A stretch of 64,000 nt of DNA from an uncultured Eubacterium sp. (GTDB lineage: Bacteria; Bacillota; Clostridia; Lachnospirales; Lachnospiraceae): the NCBI GenBank assembly GCA_910584595.1, contig CAJUBQ010000002.1, forward strand, positions 53,657 through 117,656, given 5' to 3'. The notes beneath the pieces are model-generated. The model did no database searches. It was given only the letters and a program-made list of their open reading frames with translations, and was not told the origin of the DNA. The position numbers and the translations under genes were made by a program. The stretch's first letter is position 1. Each line of letters opens with the position of its first letter. Below, piece after piece: positions 1 through 10,114 of this stretch.

Positions 1-1
1 T

Positions 2-262
2 GGATACTGGACAGAAACAAACAGTGAACGAGTTTCGTTAAATGAGGAAAACAGTGATTTTTATTATATGAATCAATATGCGTATCCTTTAAATACCTTG
101 GACAAGCCTTTGATTATGGATGAGTTACTGCAGTGGGGAAGAAATCATAAAGTATATGGCCTTGGAAGATGGGGGGAATGGCAGCATTATAATGCAGATG
201 TTTGTATGGAACGTGCTATGAACCTTATAGATGAATTGACAAGACAGAGGAGAACAGTATGA
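2..262 (+). CDS. FAD-dependent oxidoreductase/amine-oxidase-like protein, C-terminal end (5' partial)
   Basis: The frame is open from base 2, so this is the last 86 residues of a gene that begins outside the window. The segment GLGRWGEWQHYNADVCMERA resembles the C-terminal end of UDP-galactopyranose-mutase-like and protoporphyrinogen-oxidase-like flavoproteins found in bacterial polysaccharide loci, where a GRxGxW motif closes the FAD site. The stop overlaps the next gene's start (ATGA), so the two are translationally coupled. The assignment is by motif only; the substrate cannot be told. Confidence 0.6.
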   Translation, partial: GYWTETNSERVSLNEENSDFYYMNQYAYPLNTLDKPLIMDELLQWGRNHKVYGLGRWGEWQHYNADVCMERAMNLIDELTRQRRTV

Positions 263-1011
263 GTTCGTTAAAGATAAAAAAACTGAGAGATGTTACAATT
301 ATTTTGCCGGCTATTAATGAGACGTTTTCATTTGAGGAGACAGTTGAAATTATATTACAGGAGTGCAGTAAAGAAGATATCAAAGAATTGATTGCGGTTG
401 TATGTAAAAAAACTACGAAAGAGTCGCTTGCTTCTATATATAAAATGCAGCGCAGATGTGAACAGGATGGATATACGTTTTTGATTTTATGGCAGAAACG
501 TCCATTTGCTGGTGGCGCTGTCAGAGATGCAATTGATATTGCATCTGGTTCACATTTGATTATGATGTCAACAGATTTAGAAACCGATCCGCATATCGTA
601 TCAAAATTAATTGAAACAGAAAAAAAGAATCCTGGTGATATTACGACGGCTTCCAGATGGCTGCAAAAAAGTAATTTTGTTGGATATGACAGAAAGAAGT
701 ATTTTCTGAACTTTTGTTTTCAAAAAATTTTTTCCTTGTATTATGGTGTGAATCTAACGGATATGACGTATGCTTTTCGGATATTTCCTACAAAATTGAT
801 GAAGCGAATCCAATGGGAAGAACTGAAACATCCATTTTATCTGGAAACAGCTTTGAAACCGATTCGACTGGGAATTCCATTTCATGAGATTCCAGCAAAA
901 TGGACAGCCAGGCAGGAGGGAGAATCTCAAAATTCTTTTTTGCAGACATTTGCTTATGTAATACCGGCTTTGAGAATCAGGTTTTACAGTAAAAAAAGCA
1001 TTTTGCGGTAA
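259..1011 (+). CDS. Family 2 glycosyltransferase
   Basis: A 250-residue protein of the dolichol-phosphate-mannosyltransferase-like GT2 type. It opens with the nucleotide-binding strand VTIILPAINE and carries an acidic DxExD-type segment (STDLETDP, about residue 115) where GT-A enzymes hold the metal and nucleotide sugar. An LTDMTYAFRIF segment and HPFYLETALKP follow, as in polyprenyl-phosphate sugar transferases. No membrane helices are obvious, so it probably acts at the cytoplasmic face. It overlaps the preceding flavoprotein gene by 4 bases. It is one of the few genes in this locus with no frameshift. Donor and acceptor are unknown. Confidence 0.85.
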   Translation: MSSLKIKKLRDVTIILPAINETFSFEETVEIILQECSKEDIKELIAVVCKKTTKESLASIYKMQRRCEQDGYTFLILWQKRPFAGGAVRDAIDIASGSHLIMMSTDLETDPHIVSKLIETEKKNPGDITTASRWLQKSNFVGYDRKKYFLNFCFQKIFSLYYGVNLTDMTYAFRIFPTKLMKRIQWEELKHPFYLETALKPIRLGIPFHEIPAKWTARQEGESQNSFLQTFAYVIPALRIRFYSKKSILR

Positions 1012-1318
1012 GAATGTTTTTAGTAATGCAGTATTTGTGTAAGCAGTAAAAGGTACGTGGGCTGCATGCTTTCTGGGCAATAGAGGATGCCTTTCAGGGG
1101 AAAGGAACAGTCATTTAGATCATGTTCCACTGGGACGATTATCGCCAAGAGGCCATAACGGAAAGAACTAAAACAGACAACTAATAGTTGTATAAATGAG
1201 AAAAAATGGAGAAGGAGCTCTCTTAAAAATCATCTTGTATCTGTATTGCAAAAAAGAATAGAGTTCAAATCCTGCTCTGATTGATTATAAATTTTATTAT
1301 ACGAGGGGTGAATAGAAA
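1012..1318 (+). other. 307-base gap, no intact gene
   Basis: No open frame with a ribosome binding site is seen. Short coding-like stretches, for example one giving HVPLGRLSPRGHNGK around 1120-1165 after a frame change, suggest a decayed gene I do not recognise. The end of the gap (GAGGGGTG near 1303-1310) supplies the ribosome binding site for the next gene. Confidence 0.5.
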
Positions 1319-2421
1319 ATGAAAAATAGAATAGCTGCAATTGATGGGATGAAAGGTATACATGCACTCGCAATTGCATGTATCTATCATCTTGCAACAG
1401 TGCCATATCCTTATGCTTATGGTATACCAGGTGCGGGGGGGGGTATAAAGATTCTTGACTGGATTTATCAAAATGGATATATTTTTGTAGAATCTTTTTT
1501 GCTTTGTTCAGGGTATTTGTCTTTTTTCATTATACTAAAAAAGTTGAACAGGGAATTTCTTTTCAAGATTTTATGAAAAGAAGGGCGATACGAATTTTTC
1601 CTTTGATGTGGGTGACGTTGTTTACTGCAGTTGTAGGTGAAATGTTATATTATAATTTACATCAAAGGTCATTTTGGTTTTCAGAAGGGAGTGCAGGAAA
1701 CAGTATTTTTACATTATTCTTAAATGTTTTAGGATTTCAGGCATTTTTTCCAATAAGTCAGTCATGGAACTATCCGGCATGGTCATTAAGTGTATTTTTT
1801 GTGTGCTGGGGAATCTGGTATTTTATTGTGTATCGGTATAAAACTAATAAGGGGCGTGCATATGCCTGTATATTTATGGTTGTTTTGGGTGTGACATTGC
1901 AAACAAATTTGTCTTTTATGTGTATGCCTCTGTTGAATGAGGCAGTTGCGAGAGGGTATATCAGCTTTTTTATGGGAGGACTTGTTTTTTATTTTAATGA
2001 GTATTTAGGTGAAAAAAGACAAACTGCTGGCTGGATTAGTTTATGTTGGCTGGTTTTGTGTGTGATATTATATGCAGATGGTATTTCCTGTGAGCCTTTT
2101 CAGATAACCATGTCTGTTGCTATATGGCCTTTTGTGCTGTTTGCAATTATAAATATACCTTTTTTGAATAAAATATTTTCTTGCAGGCCATTTATGTTTT
2201 TAGGCAACATCAGCTTTTCTATCTATTTGTGCAATTATTCCGTCGAAATTTTTACGGTTATCTTTAATGAACTTCTTAATTGGAATATAAATTTTTCTGG
2301 AAAGTGGTTTTTTTGCGGAAATATTGTTGTCCAAATTATAATCGCAACTTTTTTTGTTGGATTTTTGAAAAAAAGATACCTGAATATGGAAGAAGACATT
2401 GTTAATTATTTAAATGAATAA
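1319..2421 (+). pseudogene. Acyltransferase family 3 (surface glycan O-acyltransferase), frameshifted
   Basis: Two frames join into one multi-spanning acyltransferase-3 protein. The first gives the N-terminal IDGMKGIHALAIACIYH helix (usually IDGLRG..A..V) and a second helix ending NGYIFVESFLLCSGYLSFF. The second frame gives KKVEQGISFQDFMKRRAIRI, the family's FxxxRxxRI segment, and about eight further hydrophobic segments. The frame change lies near 1521-1541, where a T6 run and an A6 run occur. A G9 tract at 1435-1443 sits inside the first part and is in frame as read. Known members acylate cell-surface sugars at the membrane. As read, the gene would give only an 85-residue fragment. A switching or sequencing cause cannot be excluded. 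Confidence 0.8.
1435..1443 (+). repeat. G9 homopolymer inside the acyltransferase-3 gene
   Basis: Nine consecutive G residues code for part of PGAGGGIK between two membrane helices. Tracts of this length are prone to slipped-strand mispairing, and any change not a multiple of three would end the frame early. A second G9 tract lies in the MBOAT gene at 9614-9622. Confidence 0.95.
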
Positions 2422-2485
2422 AAAGTGATATCTTTTAGTATTTTATTACTAATAATCAAAATGTGGAGGAAATGCAAAACTTTTC

Positions 2486-3530
2486 ATGTTTATCCGGATT
2501 AGGAAAAATACAAAATTGATGGTACAAAAATTTCGAGTAGCGCGTAATGTTTTGATTAAACGTCATATTTTAACTATTATTGACGTGACAAAACTTTGCA
2601 ATCAAAGGTGTCTGATGTGTAATATTTGGAAAACAAAATCAAAGGACATGCCATTGGAAAAAATTGAACGTCGTGCCAGACAGTTGAAAAGATTTGGGAT
2701 AGGATATGTATTTTTACAAGGAGGAAATCCATTAGTTCGCAGAGATATTATTCGGATTATAGACATTTTTTAAATCAGGGAATACATCCGACGGTAATTT
2801 CGAATGGTATTTTGCTCAATGAAAAAGTGGTGGAAGAAATTGCAAAAAGGGACTGCAATCTGGCAATCAGTATTGATTCCATGATTCTGGAACGACATGC
2901 GGTTTTGCGTGGAGTGAATACGCTTGAACGCGTAAAAAAGAATATAGAAAAAATCGGATATTTAAAAAATAAACATAAGGGAAATTGGTCTGTTACAACT
3001 ACTGTAACAAAAATGACAGAACTTTCAGATGTAAAAAAAAGATATTATGGAATATGCATATGAAAATGGTTTTATGTATGCGATACGTCCATATATTACG
3101 GTATCCGGGACTGCGGGCAAAAAAGATGAGAAACTTACTTATGATTATGAAGATGTATTGGACATTTTTCACTATATGTATGAGCGCACAAAAAAAGAAA
3201 ATTATTTTGTATCCTTGATTTATGAAGAACATATCAAATATATTCGTGGAAACAAAATGCCGGAATGTGACGCACTCAATTATTCATTTCTAATGAAGGA
3301 GAAAGTAGCGTTGGCGCCTTGTATAGAATTTCCGGATAAACCAGTGTCTTTGAAACAATTTAAAGAATTGAAGAAAAAATATAAACTGGATTTGGATAAA
3401 TGTAATTGTGAACACTTTGTTTTTATAATGATGCAAGAGAAAACGGCTTTTTATGGCGGAAAAAATGGCGTGTGCTGGCACATTTGCCGCTGGTAATCCT
3501 CAGATGTCAAAATACGGAAATTTCTTTTAG
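2486..3530 (+). pseudogene. Radical SAM protein, multiple frameshifts
   Basis: Three frames together read as one radical SAM enzyme. The first carries DVTKLCNQRCLMCNIW, with the CxxxCxxC cluster motif, and FLQGGNPLVRRDI, the GGxPL motif. The second carries CNLAISIDSMILERHAVLRG. The third starts near 3047 and includes Cys residues at DKCNCEHF. A last shift restores MACAGTFAAGNPQMSKYGNF to a stop at 3530, a SPASM-like tail. Breaks fall at a T6 run near 2765 and an A8 run near 3033. In polysaccharide loci such proteins may modify sugars or lipids, but the substrate here is unknown. A GGAGG lies about 17 bases before the chosen start, so the start is uncertain. Confidence 0.8.
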
Positions 3531-3548
3531 CAGTAGAAGGTGTGTGGA

Positions 3549-4447
3549 ATGATCTTTTTGATGACGGTGCAAGCGGATTTTTGGAAGATGCGGTTTTAAA
3601 GGAATTTTTAAAATCAGAATCAACAGAAAAAATATATTGCTTGATTCATCAAAAAAGCCAAAACTCAGAGATAAGCGTATTTCATATATTTACGGAGGGC
3701 TGGAAGGACTTGCAGATATAACTATTTCTGAAAAAATTGATGTCTGCGCAGTGTTGTCTGGACTAATAGACAGACAGGGAATACAATCCAAAGAGATTAT
3801 GAAGGTTAACTATGATGGAGTGAAATCCGTTACTGATTTTTGTAGAAAAAATAAAATTGAATATCTTGCTCTGGTAAGTTCTGTCAATGTTTTACTTAAA
3901 AAAAGGAAACTTACGCAAGAAGCAAGGAACTGGCAGAAAAGGCTGTACGGGAAAGCGGATTAAAATATTTCATTTTTCGTCCGGCATTGATTTATGGATA
4001 TCAATGTACACAAGGCATAAAGGTGATTGAACATCTGAATGTTGTACTGGTTTTTGGAAATGGAAAAAACTGGAACAGCCGATACATGTGGATGAATGTT
4101 CTGCTTTTATAGTGCACTATTTGCTGAATGCTTATAGGAATAATGGCAGAGTCATAGAATTATATGGCAGGAATGCGTTAACTTATAATGAACTTTGCAG
4201 AACGATTGGAAGAGTAATGCATAAAAAAGTAAAGTTGTTGCATATTCCTATGCTTCCAATTATTTTGTGCTTAAAAAATCCGGAATTTTTGCATCTGACT
4301 TTTCCGGTATCCGTAGAGCAGATATATCACGTGGATTCAGATTTATCAGGGGATATGTCTTCTATATGTAAAGAGACGGGGATAAAAGGAAAATTTTTCG
4401 AAGAAAATTATAGAAGAGATTTTGAAAAAGAAAGATTATATAGATAA
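3549..4447 (+). pseudogene. NAD(P)-dependent sugar epimerase/dehydratase (SDR), multiple frameshifts
   Basis: The start ATG at 3549 follows AGAAGG by about 9 bases. With one added base the N-terminus reads as a Rossmann GASGFLG turn, so the gene broke almost at its start. Later fragments give ISYIYGGLEGLADITI, the active-site-like ALVSSVNVL, a shifted stretch KYFIFRPALIYGY, and a C-terminal domain starting DECSAFIVHYLLNAY. At least four indels are needed to restore one protein, several in A-runs such as 3650-3655. Extended SDR enzymes of this kind interconvert nucleotide sugars. The gene is clearly dead as read. Confidence 0.75.
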
Positions 4448-4505
4448 AAAGGTATTTTTAAAGGTCAGAGTTTACTATAAAAAGGAGTTTTGTAGAAACA
4501 ATACT

Positions 4506-6508
4506 ATGGAAATGACGTTAAAAACTAAGAGTGAAAAAATTTGTACGATATTACTATTAATGATCTTTTTATTTTTCTTATTATATAATGTTTATCTTAT
4601 ATTTACCAAACTGAATCCATATTTTGTAGAATCTGATTTGGTAAATGAGATTACATACAGACAACAATGTTATAGGCAGAAGTCTTTACTTCCTGATGAT
4701 TTTATACATAGCAGTGAATTATTTGCAACGCGACCAGTTTTGTTGTATTGTTTCTTTTACGGATTTACAAATAATTTTTTGTTATCCTATCAGCTGGAAA
4801 CAATGACAATGCTGGTTGTTCAACTTTTGGCAATGGCTTCATTATGTAAATGCATGAAAATGGGAAATAATAGTATTATTATAGTGATGAATGTATTTCT
4901 TATTTGGATGCCAGAATCAATAAAAAAAGTATTATGGTTAGAAAGTGATGCGTATGCTTTGTTTGCTATTTGTGTGATTTTAACGTTTGCTTTACGTATT
5001 ATCTGGCAAAAAGGAAAGTATAACAAATTTTCTGTGATCGGCTGTATTTTTTTAGCGGCGTTAATGGGATTTTTAACATTAAAAATGTCTATGGTTTTAT
5101 ATATTCCTTTGCTGATTGCAGATTTGATAATACTTGCAGGCAAATATAAAAATAAAAGAAGAATAGAAAAACAAAATATACAATTAGTAGTTCTTTCAGT
5201 AATTCAGCTTGTGGTGAATCTCTTGTTTTATAAAATATGTTTGCATTTATTTTCTGATAAATTTTTTCCGGTTTCTATGCAGATTGCTGATATTGAGACG
5301 ATGTTTTCCTGGAGTAATATAAAGAGACGCTTTTTAGAATTGACCGGAATTTTTGGAATGCACACTTTGGGAGGAGAGCTGTTTTCGGGACAGAATATTA
5401 TTTTTATAATGCATAGTCTGTTATTTTTTATTTTAGTTGTGATTATATTCTCACTTTTAAAGAAATACTATGCAGAAGGCGGATTTCATCTGGAAATGAT
5501 TATATTTATATTCTGTGTTATTATATTTAATGCTTTTGTGTTATTTGCATTAGTGAGTGAATCCAGTTGCAGATATTATTTCTCTGCCATAGTGTTAATA
5601 CCGGTGCTATTAGGAATATGGGCAGACAGTTTTAAGAAGAAAAGTTTTGAGATTATAGCGGTTGTGATTATGATTTTGTTTGGAGGAGGTGTGATTGCTC
5701 ACTATAATGAAATTTTTCAAAAGAAAGAACTTCCATTGCTGCATATTGCTGATTATGTAGAAGAAAAAGGCTATTCTTTTATTACTGCAACATATTGGAA
5801 TGCGGCAGTAATAAAAGGATATTTGAATGGGCAGGTAGAAGTTGCGCATACGGCGCCGGTTTGTAATGAATTAGTTCCATTCTATTGGATGATTGATAAA
5901 AATATTTTTGAGGAAAATAATTCGGAAAAAAAATATGCCCTGATTTTAACAGAAGATGAATATCAGAATATGACAGACAGCTTTACACAAATATTGTTGG
6001 ACAAATACCCTATAGAAGCTGCGATGGTAGATCAGTACTATATTTTTACATATACAGAAAATCCGTTTTTGCTCATAAATCAAATTAAAGAGAAATGCAA
6101 TGCCGGATTGCCAGAACCAGAACAGGATTATAAAATTGTATACGCAAATAATTCTGATTTATTATATAAAGATGCAGAACTTGATGACAACAATATACTT
6201 GTATCAAATGGTAGGCAAACCGGGTATGTTATGTATGGGCCTTATACGGAAAGTGTTGTTGGAAATTATAATATTAACTAAACTATAGGATGGAATATCT
6301 GAACGGAGCAAGTACAGATTCTAAGGCAGTATTCGATGTAGCATTGGATTCACAGTCTTATCGTAGTATTATGTGTGACATAAAAGAAAATAGTGTGATA
6401 CTTAAAAATGTAAATATTTATAATGGACACAAATACGAGGTATGGGTATTTGCGTCAAAGGGAATACGTATGTATGTGTATTCTATTGAATATGAAAGAT
6501 TACATTAG
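4506..6508 (+). pseudogene. Large polytopic membrane protein of the polysaccharide locus, split near its 3' end
   Basis: The main frame runs from the ATG at 4506 to a stop at 6281. It has about ten hydrophobic helices followed by a soluble region from roughly residue 450. It is followed at once by a second frame (6290-6508) reading EYLNGASTDSKAVFDVALDS and a beta-rich tail. The first frame ends in YGPYTESVVGNYNIN, which reads naturally into the second if one base is restored near 6281, so a single indel probably removed the last 75 residues. The architecture resembles uncharacterised membrane glycosyltransferase-like proteins with a C-terminal beta-sandwich. The start is uncertain: AGGAG lies about 19 bases upstream, and the frame also extends to 4422. 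Confidence 0.6.
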
Positions 6509-6776
6509 TGTTAATCCATATGCAGATTGATATTTTTTGCTAATCACGAATTTTAGGATACCGGTCATAGCAATAATTATTGGTAAAATAAAAAGTACTC
6601 TACTGATTAAAAAATTTATAATCGTTTTTGTATTATTGGTAGTTTATGGATGTGGAGTATATAAACTGCGTGCATGAGCAAAAGTAGATAATACGGCTCA
6701 AATTCGAGAAGTCAAAATAGATATGTTACATTTTTAACAGCTATAATGAATTTGCAGAACTATTGGAGGAACCTAT
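6509..6776 (+). other. 268-base gap with a membrane-protein fossil
   Basis: A short open stretch around 6560-6680 encodes one hydrophobic helix (KKFIIVFVLLVVYGCGVYKL) without a start codon, probably the tail of a lost membrane protein. GGAGG at about 6766-6770 serves the next gene. No terminator is obvious. Confidence 0.45.
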
Positions 6777-7763
6777 ATGAAAGAGAAACTGTATATCATA
6801 ATTCCATGCTATAACGAAGAGAAAGTTTTACCTGTAACGGCTGGTTTATTTTTAAATGAACTTAAGGATTTGATTCAAAAAGGGAAGATCAGTGATGACA
6901 GCAGAATTCTATTTGTTAATGATGGAAGCAAAGACCGAACCTGGGATTACATATGTGAGTTGGCGTTTTCAGAAAAATATTTTCTTGGAATCAGTCAAAG
7001 CAGGAACAGAGGGCATCAAAATGCTTTATGGGCAGGATTGATGGAAGTGAAAGATAAAGCGGATATTACGATTACGGCTGATTGTGACGGCCAGGATGAT
7101 ATTAATGCTATGGAGAAAATGGTTGATGCCCATCATGCCGGAAATGAGATTGTTTATGGAGTCAGGAGCAGCAGGGATACGGATAAATTTATTAAGAGGA
7201 TTACGGCGGAGGGGTTTTATAAACTTATGCAATTCATGGGTGCGGAAGTGATCTTTAACCATGCAGATTATCGTCTGTTGTCATCAAAGGTAGTGCGGGA
7301 ACTTGCAAATTATAAAGAAGTTAATCTGTTTTTGAGAGGCTTGATACCTCTTGTGGGATTTACCTATACAACAGTTCTTTATGAGAGACAGGAGAGGATG
7401 GCGGGTGAAAGCCGTTATTCGCTGCGAAAATTGCTGGCACTGGCATTTGATGGAATTACGAGTTTTAGTATTAAGCCAATACGAATGATTACAGGTATGG
7501 GGATGTGCATTGCTTTTTTTAGTTTTTGTGCAGTTATATGGTCGATTTTTCAGTACTTTATGGGTGAAACGATTGCCGGTTGGACAAGCGTGACAAGTAT
7601 ACTTTGTTTTATAGGTGGATTACAATTGGTTAGTTTGGGAATTTTGGGAGAATACATAGGAAAAATATATTTAGAAGTCAAAGCAAGGCCAAGGTCTATA
7701 ATCAGTGACAGGGTGCCGTTGACACTGAATAACAAAGAGGGGGAAAACGGAAAAGGAGAATGA
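6777..7763 (+). CDS. Polyprenyl-phosphate glycosyltransferase, GtrB/DPM1-like (GT2)
   Basis: A 328-residue protein. It has an N-terminal GT-A domain (IIIPCYNEE; FVNDGSKDRTW; DCDGQDD as the DxD metal site near residue 101; SRNRGHQNALWAGL) and two C-terminal membrane helices (about 235-300), the layout of bactoprenol glucosyl/mannosyl transferases. These load a sugar onto a lipid carrier at the inner membrane face, for transfer to a glycan outside. GGAGG lies about 6 bases before the start. It is intact, unlike most neighbours. The sugar cannot be told. Confidence 0.9.
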   Translation: MKEKLYIIIPCYNEEKVLPVTAGLFLNELKDLIQKGKISDDSRILFVNDGSKDRTWDYICELAFSEKYFLGISQSRNRGHQNALWAGLMEVKDKADITITADCDGQDDINAMEKMVDAHHAGNEIVYGVRSSRDTDKFIKRITAEGFYKLMQFMGAEVIFNHADYRLLSSKVVRELANYKEVNLFLRGLIPLVGFTYTTVLYERQERMAGESRYSLRKLLALAFDGITSFSIKPIRMITGMGMCIAFFSFCAVIWSIFQYFMGETIAGWTSVTSILCFIGGLQLVSLGILGEYIGKIYLEVKARPRSIISDRVPLTLNNKEGENGKGE

Positions 7764-7830
7764 TAAAGTTTAAAAATAGAGAATACATGAAAGAAATAAA
7801 AATATCTAATGGATATAATGCGAGTGAAAG

Positions 7831-8538
7831 ATGAATAAACAATCAGAATTTGATAATTTTGCAGATAATTATCGGGAGATACATACAAAGAATGTTCAGG
7901 GAATCAGTGGTGTTGACAGCAGTTATTTTGGCAGACAAAAAGTAGAAATCATAAAAAAGAGTTGGGGGATAGAAAAGAAAAATAGAAAATTACATATTCT
8001 GGATTTGGGATGTGGCGATGGGATGAATGCGGTTCATTTTCAACAATGTTTTGCGCAGATCGAATATTTTGGAATTGATGTATCTCGTGCAAGTATTAAA
8101 CAGGCAAAAAAGTTAGAAAATCCGAACGTACATTTTGAATGTTATGATGGAAAAAAAATACCATATCAAAATGAAAGTTTTGACATGATTTTAATTGCAT
8201 GTGTGCTGCATCATGTTCCGCATGAAGAACATGAAAAATTGTTAACAGAGTGTAAGAGAGTGTTGAAAGAAAATGGTTGTATTTATGTTTTTGAACATAA
8301 TCCGTTAAATCCGCTTACCAGAAAAATAGTGAATGATTGTGAATTTGATAAAGATGCGGTTTTGGTATCTGGCAGAAGACTGATGAAAACAATGAAACAG
8401 GCAGGATTATGTAATATGAAAATCTCTTATACGATTTTTTTCCCACGAAAAGGCGTATTCAGAAAAATTTTACAGTTGGAAAGATTTTTAAAGTGGCTGC
8501 CTTTTGGAGGCCAATATTATATCCGATATAAAAAGTGA
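7831..8538 (+). CDS. Class I SAM-dependent methyltransferase
   Basis: A 235-residue Methyltransf_11/25-type protein. Motif I is ILDLGCGDGMNAVHF (about residues 52-66), the acidic loop YFGIDVSRASI follows, and the motif IV region is ESFDMILIACVLHHV with VLKENGCIYVFEHNP after it. It is soluble and probably methylates a sugar or lipid-linked precursor of the surface glycan, judged from context only. The purine-rich stretch before the ATG is a weak ribosome binding site. The frame is intact. Nothing in the sequence fixes the substrate. Confidence 0.85.
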   Translation: MNKQSEFDNFADNYREIHTKNVQGISGVDSSYFGRQKVEIIKKSWGIEKKNRKLHILDLGCGDGMNAVHFQQCFAQIEYFGIDVSRASIKQAKKLENPNVHFECYDGKKIPYQNESFDMILIACVLHHVPHEEHEKLLTECKRVLKENGCIYVFEHNPLNPLTRKIVNDCEFDKDAVLVSGRRLMKTMKQAGLCNMKISYTIFFPRKGVFRKILQLERFLKWLPFGGQYYIRYKK

Positions 8539-9613
8539 CGCTATTGGAGAACGATTGCAATATATTTATCTGGAGGATAAAAACGATATGCTGTTCAATT
8601 CGATTGAGTTTATGGTATTTTTTCCGGTTGTACTATTATATATTTTATCATTCCGAGAAAGTTACGCAGTTTATGGATGCTGGTGGCCAGTTATTATTTT
8701 TATATGAGCTGGAATCCTCAGTATGCCATCTTAATTGCGCTCTCTACGGTTTTTACATATGCTGGCGGGATTTTCGTCGAGAAGTGTGTTTCGATGAAAT
8801 GCAGATACACAAGCAGAAATTTTATGAGAAAGGTGATATTGATTGGTTGTCTGGCAGTTAATTTAGCAATGCTTGGAATATTTAAGTATGGTAATTTTTT
8901 GCTGGACAGTCTGGATGCTGTGGTGCGGGTGTTTGGAATCGAGATCGTCAGCCGCCGTTTTGACCTGCTGCTTCCGGTAGGCATTTCTTTTTATACATTT
9001 CAGGCGCTTGGATATATGATAGATGTTTACCGCGGTGATATAACAGCGGAAAGAAATCTTCTGCGTTATGCGCTTTTTGTTTCGTTTTTTCCGCAATTAG
9101 TGGCTGGTCCGATTGAGCGGTCGGGAAATCTTTTGAAGCAGATGCGGGAGATGGAGGACATAAAGCTGTGGAATGCGAAGCGTATCACTTCCGGGGCGAT
9201 TTTAATGGTTTGGGGCTTATTTATGAAAATGGTGATTGCAGACCGTATTGCAATCCTGGTTGATACCGTATTCGATCAGTATTATATATATGGAAGTACA
9301 GAACTATGCGTTGCTGCAGCTGGATTTGCTTTGCAAATTTACTGCGATTTTGGCAGTTATTCACTCATTGCGATTGGAGCGGCTAAAATTATGGGATTTA
9401 CGTTGATGGAGAATTTTTGCGCGCCTTATTTTGCGGTTTCCGTGAAAGACTTCTGGAGCCGTTGGCATATTTCATTGAGTTCATGGTTTAAAGACTACCT
9501 GTATATTCCATTAGGCGGCAGCCGTAAGGGAAAGCTTAGACAGGCGGTAAATAAAATGATCGTTTTTTCTGTGAGTGGGTTATGGCATGGTGCAGATTGG
9601 AGTTTTATGGCGT

Positions 9614-9622
9614 GGGGGGGGG
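9614..9622 (+). repeat. G9 homopolymer inside the MBOAT gene
   Basis: Nine consecutive G residues encode the end of MAWGGVH, just after the conserved His of the active-site motif. As read the frame is maintained. Gain or loss of one G would truncate the enzyme right at its catalytic region, so the tract could act as an on/off switch. Confidence 0.95.
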
Positions 9623-9893
9623 TACATGGATTTTATCAGGTATTTGCAGATTTAACGTCTCCGTATAGGAAAAAGTGTTTGGATCAGTTAAAAGTAAAGC
9701 AGGAATGTTTTAGCTGGAGACTGCTGCAAACAGTTATCACTTTTCTTTTGGTTGATTTTGCCTGGATCTTTTTTCGGGCAGATTCTATAATGGCCGCGTT
9801 ATATTATATCAAAAGAATTTTTATACGGCCTACGCCATGGGCTTTTTTTAACGGGGATCTTTATACACTGGGGCTTGATCGGCCGGAAATGAA

Positions 9894-9939
9894 TATTCTT
9901 CTGTTTTCTGTACTGATTTTATTTTTGACAGACACGATA
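9894..9939 (+). repeat. 46-bp direct repeat, copy 1 (inside the MBOAT gene)
   Basis: These 46 bases recur exactly at 13175-13220. Here they lie inside a coherent MBOAT coding sequence (encoding FSVLILFLTDTI), so this is the original copy. Confidence 0.95.
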
Positions 9940-10114
9940 CGTGTTCGTAAAAAGATTCTGCTGGACGAATTACTGTTTGCACAGAATTTATGGTTTCGAT
10001 GGGGATGTATGATTGTTTTGGTTTTAATGATCTTCATTTTTGGGGAATATGGGCCAAATTTTGACGCACAGCAGTTTATTTATTTTCAGTTTTGACAAAC
10101 AGGTGGGATTATTT

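Larger units (their letters stand above)
8588..10095 (+). pseudogene. MBOAT-family O-acetyltransferase (AlgI/DltB-like), one frameshift near the N-terminus
   Basis: The ATG at 8588 follows GGAGG and reads MLFNSIEFMVFFPVVLL, the usual AlgI-type start. The frame is then lost near 8640, and RKLRSLWMLVASYYFYMSWN continues in another frame. Adding one T at about 8640 restores a typical protein of about 500 residues. All hallmarks follow: FFPQLVAGPIERSGNLL, FWSRWHISLSSWFKDYLYIP, the catalytic-His motif GLWHGADWSFMAWGGVHG, and the standard ending DAQQFIYFQF. MBOAT enzymes pass acetyl groups across the membrane to surface polysaccharides, usually with an SGNH/AlgJ-type partner, here the next gene. 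A G9 tract lies at the active-site motif. Internal initiation at 8677 would give a protein lacking the first helix. Confidence 0.88.

Noticed and set aside
1255..1290. A tRNA-like 3' segment (GTTCAAATCC) that could be a tRNA gene end or attachment site
   Set aside because: The T-arm stem does not pair as required, no acceptor, D or anticodon arms are present upstream, and no CCA follows. It is at most a chance match.
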